Shown: one piece after another, positions 32,551 through 37,710 of the stretch
Layout of the letters: every line of letters begins with the position of its first letter
How positions within the stretch are numbered: the stretch's first letter is position 1
NCBI GenBank assembly: GCA_945862235.1
Contig: CAMAYU010000039.1
Coordinates: forward strand, 1 to 37,710
Reading direction: 5' to 3'
Source of the DNA: Schlesneria paludicola DSM 18645
GTDB taxonomy: Bacteria > Planctomycetota > Planctomycetia > Planctomycetales > Planctomycetaceae
DNA: 37,710 bases
The notes under the pieces: generated by a model
What the model was told of the DNA's origin: nothing
Seen by the model: the letters and a program-made list of their open reading frames with translations, nothing else
The model's database searches: none
Position numbers and translations under genes: made by a program

Positions 32551-32573
32551 GGTGAGCCGTGTGCCGTCAGGCC
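32551..32573. repeat. Single arm of palindromic element family A, copy 3
   Basis: GGTGAGCCGTGTGCCGTCAG plus GCC matches the left arm of family A (GGTGAGCCGGGTGCCGTAAG plus GCC) with two differences, and GGATTTCC follows as in other copies. The right arm is missing. Confidence 0.7.
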
Positions 32574-32612
32574 GGATTTCCGTGCGTCGATACCATACCT
32601 CGCGCGGTCAGT

Positions 32613-32716
32613 GGTGAGACTTCTGAGCGGGGTGGCGTCAGCCCCCCGGTTCTTGGACGTAAGCCCGCTTGGGAAGAGCCAGGGGGCTGACGCCACCCCG
32701 CTCGGAAACCTCTCAC
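32613..32716. repeat. Palindromic element family B, copy 4
   Basis: GGTGAGACTTCTGAGCGGGG... (left) and ...CACCCCGCTCGGAAACCTCTC (right) pair, with the inner stem GGTGGCGTCAGCCCCC and GGGGGCTGACGCCACC. This is the most symmetrical copy and best defines the family. Confidence 0.88.
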
Positions 32717-32734
32717 TTTTTGCCGCGTGAGGTA

Positions 32735-32801
32735 TAGCCCGACGCGCAAGCGAGGGCTTCACCGTCATCGAAGGTCCAGCCCTCGCTTGCGTGTCGGGCT
32801 A
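32735..32801. repeat. Long hairpin downstream of the 1528-residue propeller gene
   Basis: Arms 32735-32757 (TAGCCCGACGCGCAAGCGAG...) and 32779-32801 are complementary at 22 of 23 positions with a 21-nt loop. It starts 36 bp after the stop codon of the minus-strand gene and could end its transcript. No T-run follows. Confidence 0.8.
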
Positions 32802-32837
32802 GTTTTGCGAGGCAACACGACTCTCACGCCATCGGGC

Positions 32838-35800
32838 TTACTGAACATGCGCGGTTTGCATTGGCGTTCTGGGACGGAAGGCAATGATGGCTCGGTCGGT
32901 CACGACCAATGTGCCGCTGGGGTCTCCCGTGACGGAGGCCGCCTTGGCATTGGCGGGGAGTTGGCAGCGTTGAACGATGCGGCCGGAGTCGGCTGCGCAG
33001 AACCAAATGGATCGAACAGCGGAGCCGGATTGCGGGGTCGAACCGGTTGGTGTCATCGGCCAAGCGGCAACCACCGAACCGCACGCCGCGACGTTCCATT
33101 GGCCGTGGTTCGACGACTCGTTTGCGAACTCCGCCGAGCTTGTCTCGTCGCCGACGAACCGTTCCCAAAGTCGTTGGCCGTTGTTCAGCGAGATCGCTCG
33201 AACGCAGCCGCGACTGGCGACGAATACGGTCGTATCGTTGGCCACCACTTGGTGAACCGGATCGATCAGCGGCCAGTCGGTGAGACCCGCGGACCACCGG
33301 GCGCGACCGGTCTCGCGATGGATGTCCGTCAGCGTTGTGCCGTCGATGGTGAGGAGCAGGTGTTGTTGTGAAGTCCATGCGACGGGATCGGTGTGCGCGA
33401 ACGACATGCCGCCGCGAAATGTCCAAGCGGGCGACACAACTTGGGCTGCGAGGCATTCCACGCGGCGGGTGTCGGTGACGACGGTGACTCGTCCGTCATC
33501 GTCGATGACTGGCGGGCGACGCCACGGTTCGGAATGGCCGGTCAGTTCGGCGACGCGACGCTCGGCCCCGATCTCCAGCAGCCAAGTTGTCGCGGGTTGA
33601 ATCGTTTGCAAGGCGATCTGCTTCGCGCCGCAGGTCCAGTTGCTCTCGAGTTGGCCCGGCGGATGGAACGACCACGCGGTCTCACCCGTTCGCGCGTCGA
33701 TGAGTCTCACGCCGGACTGCGGCTCGAACTCGATGACCCAATGATCGCGAGATTGAAGCTGGGCGTGCGACTTCGAGCCGATCGAAGAACTCCTCACCCC
33801 CGGCCCCTCTCCCCGTAGAGCCGGGGCGAGGGGTGAGTTCGCGGAGAGGTGCTTCGACTTCGCTGGCTCCGCGCTGCGCAAGGCGACTGACCACAGGAGC
33901 CGCCCCGATTCGAGAGTCAGCGCCGACAACTCGTCATCGGCCGCGATGAGCAAGTGCGTTTCCGCGTACGCGACCCAACGCGGTGTCACGGAGAACGGCT
34001 GTTGCCAGCGGACGTGACCCGATTCGCGATCGAAGCATTCCAGCCGCCGTCCGGATTCGCCGGTCGAGTCGCCGCCCCGATGAACGATCACGCACGCGAG
34101 TGACTTCGACGGTGGTTCACGTTCAGGAACGAACGCCGTCGGTGCCAAGGCGTTGCTGATTTCGGCTGCGCTTGCGCCATCGACTTTGGGCGCGAGGTTC
34201 ACCGTCCACGCTCGTTCGAGAAACGAGATCGGCTGGAGCGACGCGGCTTCGTAGGCGTGGTACTCGGGGCGAGTCAGTCGTTCTCGGGCGAATTCGTACG
34301 CGCGGCGAGTCGCACCGCCGTGATCGAGAACTTCATGGGCGAACCGAGCTTCATTCAGCCGCTGCCAAACGCGGCCCGATCCGCGCCAGTAGCTCGCAGA
34401 TTCGAGAGCCTCCGCCCACGCCACAAGGGCGGGCACCTGTTCGGCTGGTGTCGTTCCTTCATCCACTAGCCGAGCGAAGATCGGGTTGGCCGATTGAATT
34501 TGTCCCGCCTCGCATTCAAGTGACGCAAGCATGAATCGCGCGCGACGCACAACCGCCGAGTGCGGAAACTGCGTGAGTGCCGCACGGAGTCCGGCGGCAT
34601 CTCGTTCTTGCATGCGGGAGGTGATCTGTTGCGAAGCCCGGGGTTCGACCAAGGCATACGCCGCGCGACCGTGCTGTGCGAGGAGTCGCCCGATTGCAGC
34701 GGTCGCTTCGTTTCCCGCCGTGGCCTCGCTGACCGCTTCCCGGCGAACGGCCTTTCGTAATTGAGCATCGTCCAAAATGTGTTGCCAGTGTTCGACAGCC
34801 GCTTCAGGACGCTGATGTACCTGTTCGACCGATGCCAGGTCGAACAAGACTCGCGCGCGATCGGCCGGTTCTGTCGCGAGTGCGAGCGCCTCGTTCAGGC
34901 CTGCGACCGCCTCGTCGGCGTCCCCTTCCACCGACTTCTTCATCGAAGCACGACGCAGCAGTTCGCTCAACCGGGCGAGGTCTTGCTGATGCGAGACCTC
35001 ATTCGTTGGAGACGATTTTGAATCGAGTTGCCTCGCGGTCCGAAGGGCCTTCGTTGCCGCGTCGAGGTTGCCCGCCGCAGCTTCGATTTCCGCCAGTTTG
35101 AAGAGCATCAGTGACTTGTCCGACCGCGACGACAGATCGCGATGCAGTCGTTCCTTGAGCAGGCTGTACTCGCCATACGCGACCAGTTTGTCGGATTGTG
35201 CGATCAACAACATTCCACCCGCAACCAGCACGTTGCCGCCGGACTCGGCGGAGTCGGGCGTGTTGAAGGGGACGTTGCGTCGTGGCTGACCGCTGGCCGC
35301 ATCGAGAATTTGAAGTCCCTCGCGTGTCGGCCACAGCACGGCGTCTCCCGCCAACACGCCGCGTCCGTAGCCACGCTCGGTGATGTCGTTTGATGCGAGG
35401 ACACGCCAGCCCTCGCGCCCCGTCTCGACATCCAACGTCCGCAACGAGTGGCCGCTGATGACGAGCTTCGATCCGGAGTCACTCGATACGACACCGAGCA
35501 AGTGTCGCCAGCGGTCTCGCGCGGGATGCGGCTTCTGCCAACGGACACGGCCCGAGTCCGCTTCGATGCAGAACAGCCGGTCACAGTCGTTCGGGGCGAC
35601 GAACACCAGCCCCTCGTGGAACATCGCCGGGACCAAGCCCTGCTTGGCGTGATCCGATTGATCGGCGACATCGCCCGGCAGGCGGCTTTCGTACGTGACG
35701 GCCCATTCGATGCGACCGCTCTGCGCCTCGACCGCCACGATCGCACCGGCGTCGGTCGAGACGAACAACTTTCCGGCACCGAACGTCGGCAGCAGATGGC

Positions 35801-37424
35801 TGACCCGATTGTGATGGTCCTCGATCGTCGTGCGCGAGGTCGCGAGCGGCCGCGTCCACAACCGTGCTCCATTCGCGGCGTCGAGGCACGTCAGCGCGAA
35901 CTCAAGCTGCGGGCGACGACGGCTGTGGATCAGGTACGCGCGGCCATCATGCACGACAGGCGAACCTTCAAATCGCCACGATTGCTCGCCGTCGTGCGGC
36001 CATTCGCTGGCCGAGATTCTCCAAACGAGTCGGCCCTCGCCGTTGGCCAGGTCGAGACAGACGAGATCGCTCTCCAAATCACGCGGCTCCGTCCCGCTGG
36101 GGCCGGAGACCGGTGAGCCAAGTCGCGCGAACAGCTTCCCGTCAGCCACCGTCATCGTGAACCACGGCACACCCACGCTCAGGCGATCGGGCGCGGGGGT
36201 TCGCTCCACTGCGGCGGGAGGATAGATCTGAGCCGTCCCCCGTTCGGTCGGCCACGCGGGATCACCCGTCAGCAAATGAAAGGCAGAGATCGAATCGGCA
36301 TCGTTCACCAGCACGAGGTCACGAAAGACGACGGGATGTGTGCTGAGCGGCCCGCGATCGGGATTCGATCGCGAGCGTTCGAGATGCCGGAGCAAGTTGG
36401 GTGTGAGCGGCTGCTTCCAACGCGGCGGGCCGACATCAATCACTTCGGGCAAGGTTTGAGTCCGCGCCGGTGCGAGGCCAAACGTCGCCGCGTCGTCTGC
36501 GTGCGGCGGCGCGTCCCACGCGACAGACTCTTCGAGAACCTGCTTGAGCAACTCCGCCAATCGCCCCTGTTTTCCCGCGAGCGTGCCGACTGCCTGCGGA
36601 TAGAGTTGTTCGAACCGCTGCTGCTCCTCAAAGGCCCGCACGCGGTTTCCATCCATCAGCGAACAAAGGACCAGCCGCGATAGCACCGTCGCCGGATCGA
36701 GATCGCTGTCGGGATAACGCAGCACCGTCGGGAAGTTGGCTGCCCGCGCCTCCTCGAGCAACGCGACGATTTGCGACCAGAACAACCGCGCCGTGGCAAA
36801 GTCTCCCCGATCCCAAGCCGCTTCACCGAGTGCCCACAATGCGTCGTCGCCATAACTGCTGAGATACGCCTGTCGGACGAGTCGCTCCAGTTCCGAACGG
36901 TCTCGCGTCCGCTGCCAGTTCTCAAACCAACGCTTCGCCAGCGGATCAACCTTGCGGCGGTAGGCGATCAAGCCTTCCGTCGGCATCCGCGACAACAACA
37001 CTTGGCAGCGTGTCGCCACATTGAGATAGACCGCCGTCGTTCCCGCCTGCCCCGGCTGAGCCAGCACCAACGAACGCCCTTCCGACTGAGCAAGTTCGTG
37101 CAGAATGTCCGCGGCCTCAGCCCAACGCTTGTCGGACAGATAATCCTCAACCGTGCCGAGACGCTTTCGCACGCTGGTGTCCGCCGCAACCGTCGCTGCC
37201 TCCAGCATCGGTTTCTGCGCCGGTTGGGCCGCGCTCGCGGAAACGCTCGCCATCAACACCAAGAACCAACAGCCACCGATGCCCCGTAGACTGTGCCACT
37301 GCTTGGCCGCTCTGGGCCAAGCAGTGCTGATTGCGTTTAGAACACTGCTTGGCCCAGAGCGGCCAAGCAGTGGCACGCCCCAAGCGGAGATTCCGGTCAT
37401 CAGCCGGGCCGTTCGTCCGTTCAT
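32838..37424 (-). CDS. Giant secreted PQQ-like propeller/TPR protein with two repeat insertions
   Basis: This 1528-residue protein starts at ATG 37424, which overlaps the stop of the small gene upstream (ATGA). The frame is open to 37667, but only by reading through the small gene. Residues 17-44 are encoded by a perfect hairpin. The signal peptide core follows (GIGGCWFLVLMASVSASAAQ). Residues about 70-260 are TPR-like (KRWAEAADILHELAQSEGRS). Two PQQ-like propeller regions (about 330-800 and 1080-1520) show blade motifs such as DSGRVRWQKPH, ETGREGWRVL, ESGHVRWQQPF and ETGRARWSAG, separated by a helical region (about 810-1060). Residues about 1196-1211 (NSPLAPALRGEGPGVR) come from a family D element. 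The role is unknown; a periplasmic or surface scaffold is likely. Confidence 0.85.
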   Translation of the reverse strand: MNGRTARLMTGISAWGVPLLGRSGPSSVLNAISTAWPRAAKQWHSLRGIGGCWFLVLMASVSASAAQPAQKPMLEAATVAADTSVRKRLGTVEDYLSDKRWAEAADILHELAQSEGRSLVLAQPGQAGTTAVYLNVATRCQVLLSRMPTEGLIAYRRKVDPLAKRWFENWQRTRDRSELERLVRQAYLSSYGDDALWALGEAAWDRGDFATARLFWSQIVALLEEARAANFPTVLRYPDSDLDPATVLSRLVLCSLMDGNRVRAFEEQQRFEQLYPQAVGTLAGKQGRLAELLKQVLEESVAWDAPPHADDAATFGLAPARTQTLPEVIDVGPPRWKQPLTPNLLRHLERSRSNPDRGPLSTHPVVFRDLVLVNDADSISAFHLLTGDPAWPTERGTAQIYPPAAVERTPAPDRLSVGVPWFTMTVADGKLFARLGSPVSGPSGTEPRDLESDLVCLDLANGEGRLVWRISASEWPHDGEQSWRFEGSPVVHDGRAYLIHSRRRPQLEFALTCLDAANGARLWTRPLATSRTTIEDHHNRVSHLLPTFGAGKLFVSTDAGAIVAVEAQSGRIEWAVTYESRLPGDVADQSDHAKQGLVPAMFHEGLVFVAPNDCDRLFCIEADSGRVRWQKPHPARDRWRHLLGVVSSDSGSKLVISGHSLRTLDVETGREGWRVLASNDITERGYGRGVLAGDAVLWPTREGLQILDAASGQPRRNVPFNTPDSAESGGNVLVAGGMLLIAQSDKLVAYGEYSLLKERLHRDLSSRSDKSLMLFKLAEIEAAAGNLDAATKALRTARQLDSKSSPTNEVSHQQDLARLSELLRRASMKKSVEGDADEAVAGLNEALALATEPADRARVLFDLASVEQVHQRPEAAVEHWQHILDDAQLRKAVRREAVSEATAGNEATAAIGRLLAQHGRAAYALVEPRASQQITSRMQERDAAGLRAALTQFPHSAVVRRARFMLASLECEAGQIQSANPIFARLVDEGTTPAEQVPALVAWAEALESASYWRGSGRVWQRLNEARFAHEVLDHGGATRRAYEFARERLTRPEYHAYEAASLQPISFLERAWTVNLAPKVDGASAAEISNALAPTAFVPEREPPSKSLACVIVHRGGDSTGESGRRLECFDRESGHVRWQQPFSVTPRWVAYAETHLLIAADDELSALTLESGRLLWSVALRSAEPAKSKHLSANSPLAPALRGEGPGVRSSSIGSKSHAQLQSRDHWVIEFEPQSGVRLIDARTGETAWSFHPPGQLESNWTCGAKQIALQTIQPATTWLLEIGAERRVAELTGHSEPWRRPPVIDDDGRVTVVTDTRRVECLAAQVVSPAWTFRGGMSFAHTDPVAWTSQQHLLLTIDGTTLTDIHRETGRARWSAGLTDWPLIDPVHQVVANDTTVFVASRGCVRAISLNNGQRLWERFVGDETSSAEFANESSNHGQWNVAACGSVVAAWPMTPTGSTPQSGSAVRSIWFCAADSGRIVQRCQLPANAKAASVTGDPSGTLVVTDRAIIAFRPRTPMQTAHVQ
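33792..33838. repeat. Palindromic element family D, copy 4 (inside a CDS)
   Basis: CCTCACCCCCGGCCCCTCTC on the left pairs with GCCGGGGCGAGGGGTGAG on the right. Relative to its host gene it is inverted compared with copies 1 and 3 and is read as NSPLAPALRGEGPGVR. Confidence 0.85.
37293..37376. repeat. Perfect 84-bp hairpin inside the N-terminus of the giant gene
   Basis: Arms 37293-37326 and 37343-37376 are exactly complementary over 34 bp with a 16-nt loop. Each arm is itself a palindrome (CACTGCTTGGCC ... GGCCAAGCAGTG). It encodes residues 17-44 of the host, between the start codon and the signal peptide core. Confidence 0.92.
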
Positions 37425-37588
37425 TTCGACTCCCTCAGTCGAGTCCCGATCCAAAACAACGCGGCCGCCACCGCCAGCAGCGCGGGCATCCAGATCAGGC
37501 TGAACCCAAACTGAAGCTGCCACCACGAAATGAGTGGTGTCGCCGTGAGGACGAGGAACTGAAGAACCAACCCAACTTGCTGCTTCAC
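37421..37588 (-). CDS. 55-residue two-helix membrane protein overlapping the giant gene
   Basis: This small frame starts at GTG 37588 (KQQVGLVLQFLVLTATPLIS). It has two predicted membrane helices (VGLVLQFLVLTATPLISWW and LIWMPALLAVAAALFWIG) and ends RLRESK. Its TGA stop (37423-37421) overlaps the ATG of the following giant gene as ATGA, a classic sign of translational coupling. GAGG lies 6 bp before the start. It is too short for usual gene finders. No family is recognised. The coupling and the helix content suggest a small membrane partner of the giant protein or an export helper; this is inference. Confidence 0.65.
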   Translation of the reverse strand: MKQQVGLVLQFLVLTATPLISWWQLQFGFSLIWMPALLAVAAALFWIGTRLRESK

Positions 37589-37610
37589 CGCGTGACCTCA
37601 TTGATTTGTA

Positions 37611-37632
37611 GGATGGGCACTCCTGCCCGTCC
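37611..37632. repeat. Short dispersed hairpin, second copy
   Basis: GGATGGGCA-CTCC-TGCCCGTCC forms a 9-bp stem with one G-T pair. It matches the hairpin at 22446-22467 in all but two positions. It lies 22 bp upstream of the small membrane protein gene, so here it is in a leader and not after a gene. Confidence 0.7.
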
Positions 37633-37652
37633 TGCTTGAAAACAGTGTTTGG

Positions 37653-37710
37653 GGTCAGGTTGTTCAAAGTTCATTTTTCGCAGCGAAAAATGAACTTTGA
37701 ACCACCTGAC
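37653..37710. repeat. Inverted repeat at the right window edge
   Basis: GTCAGGTTGTTCAAAGTTCA... (37653-37680) and its complement up to 37710 are complementary at 27 of 28 positions with a 2-nt loop (37681-37682); the element may extend beyond the window. It is unrelated in sequence to families A to F and richer in A and T. Confidence 0.8.

Larger units (their letters stand above)
32308..32837. other. 530-bp gene-free region full of repeats
   Basis: No gene is supported. It contains a single arm of family A (32551-32573), a full family B element (32613-32716) and another long hairpin (32735-32801). The part 32308-32550 shows no recognisable structure. Confidence 0.6.

Noticed and set aside
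32499..32768. Minus-strand frame of 89 codons between the pseudogene and the giant gene
   Set aside because: It is almost wholly the translation of the family B repeat copy 4.
37425..37667. Extension of the giant propeller protein to the first possible start at 37667
   Set aside because: The extension overlaps a better small gene in another frame and would place 81 extra residues before the signal peptide.

Overview
The window looks like chromosomal DNA of a member of the Planctomycetota, probably Planctomycetales. The evidence is high GC, very large secreted PQQ-like beta-propeller proteins, a Ycf48-like propeller fused to a CBM9-like domain, an 847-residue DUF11-type protein, a YfbK-type vWFA protein paired with an ECF sigma factor, and TAT-type secreted sugar isomerases. 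The phylum is inferred from protein style only, with no marker gene. No tRNA, rRNA, CRISPR array or intact insertion sequence was found.

Layout. 1-3478: 3' part of a large propeller protein (+). 3747-4946: L-2-hydroxyglutarate oxidase (-). 5318-8203: HNH nuclease, SPFH membrane protein and secreted sugar isomerase-like protein (all +). 8214-9092: receiver-like protein (-). 9321-9540: remnant of a Tn5/IS4-type transposase. 9595-11721: hotdog thioesterase and ATP-dependent PEP carboxykinase (+). 11954-15262: Ycf48/CBM9 protein (-). 15600-19343: ABC ATPase and a large membrane protein (-). 19896-22439: DUF11-type protein (+). 22762-23781: secreted nucleoside hydrolase (-). 23971-27746: ECF sigma factor followed by a vWFA protein with an anti-sigma-like N-terminus (-). 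28078-29698: MazG and a small membrane protein (+). 29724-30983: two hypothetical proteins (-). 31014-32307: a TAXI-type solute-binding gene broken by several frameshifts and a stop (-). 32838-37588: a 55-residue membrane protein translationally overlapping a 1528-residue propeller protein (-). The genes are mostly single or in pairs; metabolic functions (PEPCK, LhgO, nucleoside hydrolase, MazG) are not obviously linked.

The most unusual property is a dense population of dispersed palindromic elements. At least six families, called A to F here, occur in more than one copy, and several further large hairpins occur once. Most lie between genes, but at least six copies sit inside open reading frames without breaking them: family D in three genes and in three different reading frames, family E in the vWFA protein, family B in the N-terminus of the ABC-linked membrane protein, and a perfect 34-bp-arm hairpin (H) between the start codon and the signal peptide of the 1528-residue protein. 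This recalls protein-coding palindromic elements known from Rickettsia and is the best candidate here for something undescribed. A perfect 20-bp palindrome just upstream of the HNH gene is a candidate operator.
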